NCBI RefSeq assembly: GCF_040219635.1
Contig: NZ_JAVJSC010000009.1
Coordinates: 1-64,000 of the forward strand
From: Pyruvatibacter sp.
Lineage (GTDB): Bacteria; Pseudomonadota; Alphaproteobacteria; CGMCC-115125
Direction of reading: 5' to 3'
Length of the DNA stretch: 64,000 nucleotides
This document shows positions 34,812-43,982 of this stretch, piece by piece. The notes beneath the pieces are model-generated. The model was not told the origin of the DNA. It saw only the letters and a program-made list of their open reading frames with translations, and made no database searches. Position 1 is the stretch's first letter. Every line of letters begins with the position of its first letter. The position numbers were made by a program, and so were the translations under genes.

Positions 34812-35447
34812 TTAGTGTTCCTTGCTGAGACCAAGCCCGGCGGCGAGAAATGCCATCAGCGCATCCAGCACCTGAACCTTATCTGCTTCATCCACCGCCG
34901 CCCGCTCGCCGGCCTGACGTATCATTCCAGGGATCGCGTAGCCCACGTAATCGGTATCCACATGCGCGCCGATAAGCCCCGCACTCTTCCATTCCGCCAG
35001 ACGCTCTGCCCATTGAATGCCCCAGCGGCCCATCAGAATGGACCCGCCATCACCGCCGTCAATCACGCTCATGTCGGTAAGGGCAGCCGCGAGAATGCCC
35101 GGATGCGCCTGCGAAAACTCGTAAGTCAGCCGGATGGTCTCGCGCATGGCATCATAGGGCGTGCCGTCTGCGGGGAGCCGCGTCTCCACATAGGTTTCAA
35201 GCGCTTCCGCTGCCTGCTCGGCGAATGCCAGAAAGCACGCCTGCTTGTCTTTGAAATGCAGATAGAACGTGCCGTGGCCAACACCTGCCGCGCGCGAAAT
35301 ATCCTGCGGGCGCGTGGCGTGAAAGCCCTTGGCTACGAACAGCTCCTGCGCCGCCGCCAACAGCTTGGCGCGCGTGTCGCCACGCCCGTGCTGTTTGGAC
35401 GCCCCGGTGCTGATGCCATCAGCGCTGATCTGTGTCACATCATTCAT
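34812..35447 (-). CDS. TetR-family transcriptional regulator
   Basis: A 211-residue regulator with the DNA-binding helices near residues 27-72 (ISRAAGVGHGTFYLHFKDKQ). The C-terminal ligand domain has a TetR_C-like layout. The palindrome TGACAAATTGTCA lies 20 bases upstream of its ATG. It is probably autoregulated and controls the SDR gene that follows directly. Confidence 0.88.
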   Translation of the reverse strand: MNDVTQISADGISTGASKQHGRGDTRAKLLAAAQELFVAKGFHATRPQDISRAAGVGHGTFYLHFKDKQACFLAFAEQAAEALETYVETRLPADGTPYDAMRETIRLTYEFSQAHPGILAAALTDMSVIDGGDGGSILMGRWGIQWAERLAEWKSAGLIGAHVDTDYVGYAIPGMIRQAGERAAVDEADKVQVLDALMAFLAAGLGLSKEH

Positions 35448-35467
35448 GCATCAAGTCTCACCCAAAC

Positions 35468-35480
35468 TGACAAATTGTCA
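35468..35480. promoter_or_regulatory. Palindromic operator TGACAA-A-TTGTCA upstream of tetR-SDR
   Basis: A perfect 6+6 inverted repeat with a 1-base centre, 20 bases before the tetR ATG. On the minus strand it overlaps a consensus -35 hexamer (TTGACA, 35481-35476). A matching -10 is weak. The location fits autorepression by the adjacent TetR. Confidence 0.5.
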
Positions 35481-35576
35481 ATCTGCAAAAGAAAATCGGC
35501 AGCGGGATTATTTCCGCTGCCGATAAAACATAATGGCCTTAACCAGCCAGCGCCCCAAACTGTGCCCAACCCGCAG

Positions 35577-36362
35577 CTAGGTGCGGTAAGTGGGGTCCTG
35601 CCGGTCGAGCTTACGCAGCATCGGCGGCCACACCAGCGGGCTGGCGGACCCGTCAAACAGCACTTCGCTTTGGTGGGTGGCTTTTTCGTGGGTGCCCTGC
35701 GGCGGATTATTGATATCCACACCACCCGCCAGCGCACGGATCTGCATGGTGCAGGCGCGCTCAAGGTAATACATGGCCAGGAAGGCGGCTGGAATATCCG
35801 GCCCCACCGTCAGCGTGCCGTGGTTGCGCAACAGCATGAACTGCTTGTCGCCCAGATCCTTGACGATGCGATCGCGCTCCTCGTGGTCCAGCGCCACGCC
35901 TTCATATTCGTGATAGGCAATCTCGCCGCACTGCATGGCGTGCTGGGTGATCGGCATCAGGCCCGCAGCCTGCGACGACACGGCCACACCATCATTCGTA
36001 TGAAGATGCATCACGCATTTTGCGTCTTCGCGCGCCATGTGAACGGCGGAGTGAATGGTAAAGCCGGCCGGGTTGATGTCATACGGACTGTCCATCACCT
36101 TGTTGCCGTCCTTGTCCACCTTCACAAGCGACGACGCAGTGACTTCCTCAAACATCATGCCGAACGGGTTGAGCAGAAAATGATGCTCCGGACCCGGCAC
36201 ACGTGCTGAAAGGTGAGTGAACAACAGATCATCCCAACCATGAGACGCGACCAGCCGGTAGAGCGCTGCAAGGTCAACGCGGGTCTGCCACTCTTCGGGC
36301 GATACTTTGTCTTTGACGGATTCAATCTCGTCATATTTTGGCATTTCAAAAGCAACGGACAT
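35577..36362 (-). CDS. Class II aldolase/adducin-family protein
   Basis: A 261-residue class II aldolase/adducin-domain protein. Zinc-ligand histidines appear in VMHLHTNDGVAV (HxH) and in LLRNHGTLTVG; the conserved opening SHGWDDLLFTHLSAR is present. Known relatives are fuculose/ribulose-phosphate aldolases, but this branch lacks a sugar-gene context and has no assigned substrate. A 38-base gap separates it from the upstream FAD-linked oxidase on the same strand. Confidence 0.87.
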   Translation of the reverse strand: MSVAFEMPKYDEIESVKDKVSPEEWQTRVDLAALYRLVASHGWDDLLFTHLSARVPGPEHHFLLNPFGMMFEEVTASSLVKVDKDGNKVMDSPYDINPAGFTIHSAVHMAREDAKCVMHLHTNDGVAVSSQAAGLMPITQHAMQCGEIAYHEYEGVALDHEERDRIVKDLGDKQFMLLRNHGTLTVGPDIPAAFLAMYYLERACTMQIRALAGGVDINNPPQGTHEKATHQSEVLFDGSASPLVWPPMLRKLDRQDPTYRT

Positions 36363-36400
36363 CGAAAGTGTCTCCCTTGTGGTGGTCTTTGTATGCGCGC

Positions 36401-37804
36401 CTACTCGGCAGCACTGCGCAGTGGCTGCGCTGAAAAAATCTTGCCCGGATTGAGAATGCCCTTGGGGTCAAGCGCGTTCTTGAGCGTGCGCATCAGCGTA
36501 ATCTCTTCGGGAGTGCGGGTATAGGCCAAATAAGGCAGCTTTTCGAGACCCACCCCATGCTCGGCTGAAACCGACCCGCCGCGCGCCCGCAAGGGCTCAT
36601 AAACACAGGCCTCAACGCCGCGCCGGGCATCCTTGCTGTCATCACCCACACCTGCGATCACATGCAGGTTGCCATCCCCAAGATGTCCGAAAATCATCGC
36701 CGTGTGCTCCGGGTAGGCGGATGAAAGCCGGTCTTTCATTTCGGTCACATAGGCTTCCATGTCCTTGACCGGCAGGCTGATGTCGAATGTGAAAATCGGC
36801 CAGTTCTGCGCCACCTGCCCCACGTCATCGCGGATCGCCCACATCTTGTCGCGCTCGCTCTGGCTCTTGGCCAGCACGGCATCCACAATCAGGCCGGCTT
36901 CAAACGCATCCTCCAGCGCAAGCTCAAACCGCTCGCTGTCTTTTTGCTGGTTGGCCCCCATGGCTTCAATCAGCACATAATAGGGATAGTCCTGCTCCAC
37001 CGGCGGCGTGTGCGGTGCAGGCTCGTTGGTCAGCAGCTTGTAAAAATCCTGCCACAGACACTCAAAAGCCGAGAGCGTACCAGCCAGCCGCCTGTCCATC
37101 AGATCCAGCAACTTGGGCAACTTGTCGAAACTGTCCACCGCCACAAACGCCGTGTCCTGACTATCAGGCTTGCGCCGCAGCCGCACCACAACACGGGTGA
37201 CAATGCCAAGCGTACCCTCAGAGCCGATAAACAACTGCTTGAGGTCGTATCCCGCATTGTCTTTGATCATCTTGCCCAGCGACGACAGAACCGTGCCGTC
37301 TGCCAGCACCACCTCAAGGCCCAGCACCATGTCGCGCATCATGCCGTAGCGAATTACACGGTTACCGCCCGCATTGGTGGCAACATTGCCACCGATCGTG
37401 GCAGAGCCCCGCGCGCCCAGATCCAGCGGCAGAATAAGCCCGTGCTTCTCGATCTCCTCCTGCACCGTCTGCAACACCGCCCCGGCCTGAACCGTGGCCG
37501 TGCCCGCAAGCTCATCCACTTCCTCAATGGCGTGCATACGCTCAAGCGACAGCGCCAGTTCGCCTTCAACAGCGCGTGCACTTTCCACCAGCCCCGTCAG
37601 CCCGCCCCAGGCGACAACAGACTGACCGGCCTCGTGGCACAGCTTCATGATCTGAGAAACTTCGTTGGTGGTGGCGGGCCGCAGCACCAGCGGCGGATTG
37701 CCCACATGGCTCCAGCCGGAACTGGCCTTCGCCTCAACGTCGGCCCCTTCCAGATACCCGGTCGGCCCCAGAAGATCCTTGAGTTGATCTATGAGCGCGC
37801 TCAT
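36401..37804 (-). CDS. FAD-linked 2-hydroxyacid oxidase/dehydrogenase (GlcD/D-LDH type)
   Basis: A 467-residue VAO/PCMH-type flavoenzyme. The FAD-binding half includes PATTNEVSQIMKLCHEAG, GGLTGLV and GSATIGGNVATNAGGNRVIR. The C-terminal FAD-oxidase domain contains IFGHLGDGNLHV and the SAEHGVGLEK motif with the active-site histidine. The family includes D-lactate, glycolate and D-2-hydroxyglutarate dehydrogenases, and I cannot decide among them. The ATG at 37802-37804 has GGAGG 7 bases upstream; the frame is open further up to 37921. Confidence 0.88.
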   Translation of the reverse strand: MSALIDQLKDLLGPTGYLEGADVEAKASSGWSHVGNPPLVLRPATTNEVSQIMKLCHEAGQSVVAWGGLTGLVESARAVEGELALSLERMHAIEEVDELAGTATVQAGAVLQTVQEEIEKHGLILPLDLGARGSATIGGNVATNAGGNRVIRYGMMRDMVLGLEVVLADGTVLSSLGKMIKDNAGYDLKQLFIGSEGTLGIVTRVVVRLRRKPDSQDTAFVAVDSFDKLPKLLDLMDRRLAGTLSAFECLWQDFYKLLTNEPAPHTPPVEQDYPYYVLIEAMGANQQKDSERFELALEDAFEAGLIVDAVLAKSQSERDKMWAIRDDVGQVAQNWPIFTFDISLPVKDMEAYVTEMKDRLSSAYPEHTAMIFGHLGDGNLHVIAGVGDDSKDARRGVEACVYEPLRARGGSVSAEHGVGLEKLPYLAYTRTPEEITLMRTLKNALDPKGILNPGKIFSAQPLRSAAE

Positions 37805-37929
37805 CCGCCGTCCTCCCGTCATGTCTCCCATACAGCCCGGCACGTCTGCGGTGCCTTGCGCCGTTCGCAGGAGTATAGCGGAAAGATGCCGCGCACCCGA
37901 ATGATGTGGCGCAACCGGCACCGGCGGCC

Positions 37930-39426
37930 TCAGGTCTCCACCCGTGCCCGCGACACCGCATCCTGCCAGCCCGCGTAGCGCTCAGCCCGCCAGTCGTCGG
38001 TTTTCTGCGGCTCAAACGTTTGGTCCAGCTTCCAGATCGCTTCAACGTCATCCGTCGATTTGAACAGCCCTACCGTAAGCCCCGCCGCAAAAGCTGCCCC
38101 CAACGATGTGGTTTCTGTCACCGCGGGGCGCGCGATGGGCCGCCCCAGCGTGTCGGCCAGCACCTGGCAGAACCAGTCATTGGCCACCATGCCGCCATCC
38201 ACCCGCAGTTCGGTGGGCGCGGTCAGCCCGGCACGGCGCATGTCATCCGCCATGGCATCCATCAGGTCGCGCGTCTGGAAGGCAACTGCCTCAAGCGCCG
38301 CACTGACAATTTCCGCGCGCCCCGTATCCCGCGTCATGCCCACAATGGTGCCGCGCGCATGTGGATCCCAGTAAGGCGCGCCCAGCCCGGTAAAGGCAGG
38401 CACCAGATACACATGCGACTTCGGGTCTGCCTGCTGTGCCAGCGCTTGCGTTTCCGATGCCGAGGTAATCAGCCCCATCTTGTCGCGCAGCCACTGCACG
38501 GTGGCCCCGGCCATGAAGATGGAGCCTTCCAGCGCATAGGTCGGCTTGCCGCCAAACCTGTAGGCCACGGTGCCAAGCAGCCGGTTGGCACTATCGACTT
38601 TTGTGGTGCCGGTATTCACCAGCGCGAAACAGCCGGTGCCGTAGGTGGACTTCATCAGCCCCGGCGCGAAGCACGCCTGCCCGACGGTAGCCGCCTGCTG
38701 ATCGCCCAAAATGCCCGCCACGGGAATGGACGCCCCAAACAACTCCTGCGATGTGGTGCCGAATACAGCCGACGGATCCAGCACCCGCGGCAACATCTCG
38801 CGCGGCACGCCAAGCACGGCCAGCAGCTCGTCATCCCAGTCCTGGGTTTCGATGTTGAACATCAAGGTGCGCGATGCGTTGGTGACATCCGTTGCGTGCA
38901 CGTCGCCGCCTGTGAGTTTGTACACCAGCCAGCTATCAATCGTGCCGAAGCACAATTCGCCCTTCCGGGCACGTGCCCGCGCCCCGTCCACATTGTCCAG
39001 AATCCACGCAACCTTGGTGCCGGAAAAATATGAATCCAAAAGCAGCCCGGTGCGCTGTTGAAACATCGCCTCATGCCCCTCAGCCCTGAGCCGCGCGCAC
39101 ATGTCGGCGGTGCGCCGGTCCTGCCATACGATGGCGCGATGCACGGGTTCCCCGGTTGCCCGGTCCCACACAACGGTTGTTTCGCGCTGATTGGTGATGC
39201 CGATGGCGGCAACGTCGCCAATGTCCACCCCGGCCAGCGCCTCGCGGCAGACAGCCAGCGTGTCGGACCATATTTCGGTGGCGTCATGCTCCACCCAGCC
39301 GTCATCGGGAAAATGCTGGGTCAGTTCCTTTTGCCCGCTGGCCCCCGGCGTGCCCTGCGCGTCAAACAATATGGCCCGCGATGACGTGGTGCCCTGATCG
39401 ATAGACAGTATGTAAGACGCCGTCAT
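37930..39426 (-). CDS. glpK: Glycerol kinase
   Basis: A 498-residue FGGY kinase that phosphorylates glycerol to glycerol-3-phosphate. N-terminal phosphate loop DQGTTSSRAILFD, the glycerol-binding RETTVVWDRATG, family segment AIVWQDRRTADMC, GDQQAATVGQACF, and the C-terminal ATP-site motif ELRVDGGMVANDWFCQ are all present. The ATG at 39424-39426 has AGGAG 5 bases upstream. It starts 2 bases after the cutA stop. No glpD or glpF is present in the window. Confidence 0.96.
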   Translation of the reverse strand: MTASYILSIDQGTTSSRAILFDAQGTPGASGQKELTQHFPDDGWVEHDATEIWSDTLAVCREALAGVDIGDVAAIGITNQRETTVVWDRATGEPVHRAIVWQDRRTADMCARLRAEGHEAMFQQRTGLLLDSYFSGTKVAWILDNVDGARARARKGELCFGTIDSWLVYKLTGGDVHATDVTNASRTLMFNIETQDWDDELLAVLGVPREMLPRVLDPSAVFGTTSQELFGASIPVAGILGDQQAATVGQACFAPGLMKSTYGTGCFALVNTGTTKVDSANRLLGTVAYRFGGKPTYALEGSIFMAGATVQWLRDKMGLITSASETQALAQQADPKSHVYLVPAFTGLGAPYWDPHARGTIVGMTRDTGRAEIVSAALEAVAFQTRDLMDAMADDMRRAGLTAPTELRVDGGMVANDWFCQVLADTLGRPIARPAVTETTSLGAAFAAGLTVGLFKSTDDVEAIWKLDQTFEPQKTDDWRAERYAGWQDAVSRARVET

Positions 39427-39428
39427 GA

Positions 39429-39818
39429 CTACTCCTGATCCGTGTGCTTTGCTTTTTCCGCCCGCGCCGACTCATCATGATCGAGGCTGGTCTCAGCACC
39501 AATCCAAGCCGCAAAATCACCAGACACAGATGACGCGGCAAACGCCGTCACCGCAGGCACATCATAGGGGTGTACAGCACAGACCGCCTTGATAGCCTCA
39601 CGCTCCAGCCCTTTGCGCGTTTTGAGAATGACGACTATCTCCTGCTCGCGGGCAATTTGTCCGTTCCACCGATATACAGACTGCATACCCGGCACGATAT
39701 TGGCGCACGCAGCAAGCCGCGCACCAACAAGTGTGTCCGCGATTGCATCCGCTGCATCCATGGACGCAACTGTTGTATAGATAAAAACGACTTTATCCGC
39801 ATTCGCCATACCGCTCAT
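39429..39818 (-). CDS. cutA: CutA-family divalent ion tolerance protein
   Basis: A 129-residue CutA1-type trimeric ferredoxin-like protein. Motifs VFIYTTVASMDAADAIAD, RLAACANIVPGMQSVYRW and VCAVHPYDVPAV match the family throughout. Its function is loosely tied to copper tolerance; biochemical activity remains unclear. The ATG at 39816-39818 follows GGAGG by 5 bases; a second ATG 3 codons later is possible. It has an extra C-terminal charged tail of about 15 residues. It is divergent from nadK. Confidence 0.9.
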   Translation of the reverse strand: MSGMANADKVVFIYTTVASMDAADAIADTLVGARLAACANIVPGMQSVYRWNGQIAREQEIVVILKTRKGLEREAIKAVCAVHPYDVPAVTAFAASSVSGDFAAWIGAETSLDHDESARAEKAKHTDQE

Positions 39819-39921
39819 ACCAGCCTCCCGCGCATCAGGCACTATGCCCATTTCCGCAACGCGCCCGCTTGGGCTAAGGTCCGCCCTCACCTGATACCTC
39901 AGTATAAAGCCGCATCAAAAA

Positions 39922-40689
39922 ATGGCCCTTGATAATCTCGCATTCGTGGCAAGCCCCCATGAAGAAGCCCAGGCTGCCTTTACGCGTCTTGTGGCGCGCT
40001 ATGGCAATGCGGACCCGGCAACAGCCCGCGCCGTGGTGGCGCTGGGCGGTGACGGGCTGATGCTACAAACGCTTCATGCGCAGTTGCACACCGGCAAACC
40101 CATTTACGGCATGAACTGCGGCTCTGTCGGCTTTTTGATGAACGACTATGCCGAAGATGATTTGCCGCAGCGCATTGAAGCAGCCGAGCACACCACCATT
40201 CACCCCCTGCGGGTGAACGTGGAAGGCACCGACGGCGAGCGGCATGAAGCATTGGCCATCAACGAAGTGTCAATGCTGCGCGAAACCTATCAGGCCGCCA
40301 AGCTGCGCATTGTCATCGACGGCAAAACGCGGATGGACGAGTTGGTGTGCGACGGCCTTCTGGTGGCAACGCCTGCAGGCTCCACTGCCTACAACCTCTC
40401 CGCCCACGGACCAATTCTGCCGCTCGGCGCGCAACTGCTGGCCCTCACTCCCATCAGCGCCTTCCGCCCGCGCCGCTGGCGTGGCGCGCTGCTGCGTCAC
40501 GATGCGTGTGTGCGCATTGACGTGCTGGAGGCCTCCAAGCGTCCGGTCAGCGCGGTGGCTGACCATCAGGAGTTTCGGTCTATCCGCACCGCCAGCATTG
40601 AAGAAGCGGGAGACAAAAGCCTGCACATGCTGTTTGACCGCGACCGCAACCTGGATGAGCGCATCATCGCGGAACAGTTTTTGCCGTGA
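39922..40689 (+). CDS. nadK: NAD kinase
   Basis: A 255-residue ATP-NAD kinase that makes NADP. The GGDG motif is at residues 42-45 (VVALGGDGLMLQ), followed by NCGSVGFLMN, the NE/S motif AINEVSMLRE and the DGLLVATPAGSTAYNLS signature. The length is typical of alphaproteobacterial NadK. The next gene begins in a GTGA overlap. Confidence 0.95.
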   Translation: MALDNLAFVASPHEEAQAAFTRLVARYGNADPATARAVVALGGDGLMLQTLHAQLHTGKPIYGMNCGSVGFLMNDYAEDDLPQRIEAAEHTTIHPLRVNVEGTDGERHEALAINEVSMLRETYQAAKLRIVIDGKTRMDELVCDGLLVATPAGSTAYNLSAHGPILPLGAQLLALTPISAFRPRRWRGALLRHDACVRIDVLEASKRPVSAVADHQEFRSIRTASIEEAGDKSLHMLFDRDRNLDERIIAEQFLP

Positions 40690-41822
40690 CGGCTGAAAAA
40701 CCTGCGCTCAACCAGGCCGCAAACGCCTTTGCCGCGGGCGGCCTGGCCCTGCCCGGCTCTACGCCCCCGCCCCTTAAAACAGTCATCCGCACGCTGGTGA
40801 TCGCTACCGCAGGCGGGGCTGTCTTCGCGGTCGCGGGTGCACCCCTCGCATGGATGCTGGGGGCCATGTTCGTCACAACCGGCATCGCCATGGCTGGCCT
40901 CGCAGAGCTTGGTGTCTATGCGTGGCTGCGCACCACCATGATTGCCGTGCTCGGCGTGATGCTTGGCAGCGCCTTCACGCCGGACCTGCTGGGCCAGATC
41001 CCCGGCTGGTGGCCCGACGTGCTGGCGCTGGCGCTGTTCATCGTGCTGGTCACATCCATCGGCTTTGTCATTTTCCGCTATGGCGCGAAATATGATCCGG
41101 TCACAGCATACTTTTCAGCCACCCCCGGCGGACTGTCTGAAATGGCCATCATGGGCCATGCACTGGGCGCGGATATCCGCACCATCAGCCTTATCCATGC
41201 CACCCGCATTCTGGTGGTTGTCGCCACCATCCCGGTTTATTTCCGCGTTGTGGAAGGGCTTGAAATCCCCGCGCTACCAAAAGACGTGGGCTCGTTGCTT
41301 GATCTGTCGGGTTACGAAGCCGTGATGTTGAGCGCCTGCGCCCTGCTGGGCGTCCCCCTTGGCAAGCTCGTGCGCGTGCCTGCGGGCGCGCTCATCGGGC
41401 CAATGGTTCTCAGCGCTGCGGTGCATCTGGCAGCCTATTCAACCGCCAAGCCACCCGCTGAAATTGTCGCAGCGGCACAGGTGGTGGTCGGGGCCTCCAT
41501 CGGCTGCCGCTTTGCCGGGCTGACCCTGGGCGACGCCCGGCGGATCATCTCGGCAGGGCTTGTGTCCGGCATCGTGATGGTGGCCGCAGCCGCTTTAGCC
41601 GCCTACAGCCTGACTGACCTGCTGGACCGTCCCGCTGATGTGCTGGTGCTGTCGTTTGCCCCCGGCGGATTGGCCGAAATGGCTTTGATCGCCCTCATTC
41701 TGGGCATCGACACAGCCTTTGTCTCCGCCATGCACGTATTGCGGATCGCCATGGTGGTGATTGGCGCGCCGCTGGCATTCAGCCTTGGCCAGCGAAAAGA
41801 GTCTAAAAAGCCGACAAATTGA
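40686..41822 (+). CDS. AbrB-family membrane protein
   Basis: A 378-residue polytopic membrane protein with about ten helices in two duplicated halves. Each half contains the same loop: SATPGGLSEMAIMGHALGAD, and later SFAPGGLAEMALIALILG. This duplicated pattern defines the AbrB (ammonia-monooxygenase-named) family, whose members have been linked to drug or regulator export, not to ammonia oxidation. It starts with a GTG overlapping the nadK stop. The substrate is unknown. Confidence 0.85.
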   Translation: MTAEKPALNQAANAFAAGGLALPGSTPPPLKTVIRTLVIATAGGAVFAVAGAPLAWMLGAMFVTTGIAMAGLAELGVYAWLRTTMIAVLGVMLGSAFTPDLLGQIPGWWPDVLALALFIVLVTSIGFVIFRYGAKYDPVTAYFSATPGGLSEMAIMGHALGADIRTISLIHATRILVVVATIPVYFRVVEGLEIPALPKDVGSLLDLSGYEAVMLSACALLGVPLGKLVRVPAGALIGPMVLSAAVHLAAYSTAKPPAEIVAAAQVVVGASIGCRFAGLTLGDARRIISAGLVSGIVMVAAAALAAYSLTDLLDRPADVLVLSFAPGGLAEMALIALILGIDTAFVSAMHVLRIAMVVIGAPLAFSLGQRKESKKPTN

Positions 41823-41831
41823 GCGGCAGGG

Positions 41832-41847
41832 TTTAACGGCTCTTAAC
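41832..41847. promoter_or_regulatory. CtrA-like box upstream of the receiver protein
   Basis: TTTA-N7-TTAAC at 41832-41847, 66 bases before the response regulator ATG. The alphaproteobacterial CtrA consensus is TTAA-N7-TTAAC, so the first half-site has one mismatch. Regulation by CtrA is inference. Confidence 0.4.
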
Positions 41848-41912
41848 GCTCGTCGCCCATACTGCTCCCACGGATCACGCTATTTGAGCGCCCCGGCCGA
41901 TGGACCCAGCCG

Positions 41913-42455
41913 ATGGATACCTATGACTTCAGCCGTCTGACCGTTCTGCTCGTGGATGACAACATCCACATACGCCGCCTTGCGCGCACAATTCTGACCG
42001 CATTTGGCTGCCGCAACATTTCCGCAGCAGAAAATGGCGAGGCCGCACTGACCTATCTGTCGCAGTACCCGGTGGACGTGATGATTGCTGATTGGCAGAT
42101 GGAGCCAATGGACGGCATTGAACTGACGCGCGCAGTGCGCAGGGGCGACGGCGTGCCCAATCCGTATCTGCCCATCATCATGCTCACAGGCCACACCACA
42201 CGCAGCAGCATTCTGGCTGCTCGCGAGGCGGGTGTGACCGAGTATCTGGCGAAACCGATTACACCCAAGGGGCTGTTATCAAGGTTGCAAATGGTGATTG
42301 AAAATCCGCGGCCCTTCGTGCGCACGCCACAATTCTTTGGTCCCGACCGCCGCCGCAAGGACAGCTCGTTCTACCAGGGCCCGGAACGTCGTGAAGACGA
42401 AAATGCAAGCACCGATCTGTTTGAAATAGATGACCAGGCGGAGGACGCGGCTTAA
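41913..42455 (+). CDS. Single-domain response regulator (CheY-like receiver with tail)
   Basis: A 180-residue protein. The receiver domain covers residues 8-130, with acidic pocket Asp15-Asp16, phospho-acceptor Asp60 (MIADWQMEPMDG), Thr92 (LTGH) and Lys114 (LAKPI), so it is phosphorylation-competent. The C-terminal 50 residues lack an output domain; they carry an Arg/Asp-rich stretch (FFGPDRRRKD) and end acidic. This fits a diffusible receiver acting through protein contact. The partner kinase is not in the window. The gene for a 185-residue unknown protein follows after 15 bases. Confidence 0.9.
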   Translation: MDTYDFSRLTVLLVDDNIHIRRLARTILTAFGCRNISAAENGEAALTYLSQYPVDVMIADWQMEPMDGIELTRAVRRGDGVPNPYLPIIMLTGHTTRSSILAAREAGVTEYLAKPITPKGLLSRLQMVIENPRPFVRTPQFFGPDRRRKDSSFYQGPERREDENASTDLFEIDDQAEDAA

Positions 42456-42470
42456 CCCCGCGGCATTGGC

Positions 42471-43028
42471 ATGGCCTCAGTCTCAGCAAAAAAGCAAAGC
42501 CAAAAAAAATCCGGCAAAAAACCGGGCAAACCAATTGAATACATCACGCCACCCAACGTGCTGCGCGCCAAACTCAAATCAGCCACACCATCCGTGTATG
42601 ACCCGTTGGCTGCCGCCGACAATGCGCTGGACAACATCAAGCGCGAGTGTGAGGCATGGGTGGCAGACGCAATTGACGCGCTGCAACAGTGCCGTGTCGC
42701 TGTATGCAGTGCACCCGACGACACTGCCGTTCGCCGATCCATAGAACGTGCTGCCATGGACCTCAAGGGCATAGCAAGGACGGGTAACAACCCGGCCGCA
42801 GACCGCTTTGCCACAAGCCTCATCACGCTGTTGACGGAGCGCGGCGGCGTTGCATTCGAACACCACGCCGCACAGGCCCTGACATTACTTGAAGCGCATG
42901 TAGATGCCATCCGCGCCACCCGCGATGTGCGTCACGCTGACGGCCACTGCGACAAAACGGCCGACGCGCTGGCGACGGAACTTGAAAGCCGCGCGCATAG
43001 CCTGCTGGGGCTGGATGACGCCAAATAG
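42471..43028 (+). CDS. Conserved-looking helical protein of unknown function, paired with the receiver gene
   Basis: A 185-residue protein with no family I recognise. The first 22 residues are Lys/Ser/Gly-rich. The remainder is predicted mostly helical, with the stretches YDPLAAADNALDNIKRECEAW and LLEAHVDAIRATRDVRH. It has no signal peptide or membrane segment. The gene lies 15 bases after the receiver protein and probably shares its transcript, so a role in the same signalling pathway is possible (inference). An Hpt-like helical bundle was considered, but no HxxKG phosphohistidine motif is seen. Confidence 0.7.
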   Translation: MASVSAKKQSQKKSGKKPGKPIEYITPPNVLRAKLKSATPSVYDPLAAADNALDNIKRECEAWVADAIDALQQCRVAVCSAPDDTAVRRSIERAAMDLKGIARTGNNPAADRFATSLITLLTERGGVAFEHHAAQALTLLEAHVDAIRATRDVRHADGHCDKTADALATELESRAHSLLGLDDAK

Positions 43029-43031
43029 GCG

Positions 43032-43826
43032 CTAGCCCATTTTATCAATGGCAATCTGCGTGACGCTGTATCCGGCTTCGGCGGGTATTTTCAGCATCAT
43101 TGTGCCGTCCACATCCTCAACAACCGGCTCAACGGTCACAATGCTGCGCGCCTTCGCGGCCGCCATTGCCTCCGCCACCGTTTTGCTTTCGGCCAGTTTT
43201 TCGAGATTCATCCGCGTGGGAAAAATGATTGTGCGCTTGCCTTCGTCAGCCTCGCGCAGCGCATCCGACGGGTTGATCCACACCGAATCCACGCCTTCAG
43301 AGCCATCATGCATGGCCACGTGGTCGGCTGGCGCATCAGCCAGATAAAAGTGGGTGTCAAAGCGCTTGGGCATCATTTTGGGCGTGATCCAGTGCGAATA
43401 CGGGTGCAGCATATCGCACGCCAGCCGCAGGGTCTCGCGCTCCAGAAAATCACCTATGGCCAACTCGCCCTTGTCCAGCAACGGCCGGTCGGCTTCCAGC
43501 GCTGAAAGCCGGGGACCGTCAATAACAGCGCCGCCCGCATCACGCGCCAGCAACACGCCGGACTCTTCAAACGCCTCGCGGATAGCACCAACACGCAGCG
43601 CCAGCAGCGTGTCATCAAGACCGTCGGCCCCGTCGCATAGCCCGCGCACCTTCGGCTCCTTATCGCCGGGCGCCAGCTTGCCACCGGGAAACACCAGCGC
43701 ACCCGACGCAAAATCAATCTGGTGGTGACGCACCACCATGAACACTTCCAGCCCCGTATCCCCGTCGCGCAACATCAGGATTGTCGCCGCCGGAATAAGC
43801 GGCTTCTCTGCTTTTTTATCAGTCAC
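43032..43826 (-). CDS. Nudix hydrolase (NUDT7/NUDT19-like)
   Basis: A 264-residue Nudix-fold hydrolase. The Nudix box is recognisable but interrupted by an insertion: GALVFPGGKLAPGD, then about 25 residues, then AIREAFEESGVLLAR with the metal-binding REAFEE. This split form resembles the NUDT19 group, which act on CoA or nucleotide derivatives; the substrate is not proved. I chose the GTG at 43824-43826, with GGGGA upstream; the frame stays open to a TTG at 43883. It converges on the unknown protein with a 3-base gap. Confidence 0.85.
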   Translation of the reverse strand: MTDKKAEKPLIPAATILMLRDGDTGLEVFMVVRHHQIDFASGALVFPGGKLAPGDKEPKVRGLCDGADGLDDTLLALRVGAIREAFEESGVLLARDAGGAVIDGPRLSALEADRPLLDKGELAIGDFLERETLRLACDMLHPYSHWITPKMMPKRFDTHFYLADAPADHVAMHDGSEGVDSVWINPSDALREADEGKRTIIFPTRMNLEKLAESKTVAEAMAAAKARSIVTVEPVVEDVDGTMMLKIPAEAGYSVTQIAIDKMG

Positions 43827-43982
43827 GAATATTTCCCCGCAGCGCTGCCATGAATGACGCAAACGTAAATCGATTGCGCGCAAAGCTCATGAGCGGCCGT
43901 TAACTTTTGTTGTGTAGCGTCAGCACAAGCTCCGAAAACCCGGAGTTTAGCGGCCAACAAATGCGAATAGCTTGAGGGCGTG

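Noticed and set aside
34557..36209. A 550-codon open frame on the plus strand
   Set aside because: It runs antisense across the SDR, TetR and aldolase genes, has no motif and is rich in His/Arg/Gln, as expected for the complement of GC-rich coding DNA.
36944..37978. A 344-codon plus-strand frame
   Set aside because: It is the complement of the FAD-linked oxidase, whose motifs are clear on the minus strand.
37906..39033. A 375-codon plus-strand frame
   Set aside because: Antisense to glpK, which has full FGGY motifs.
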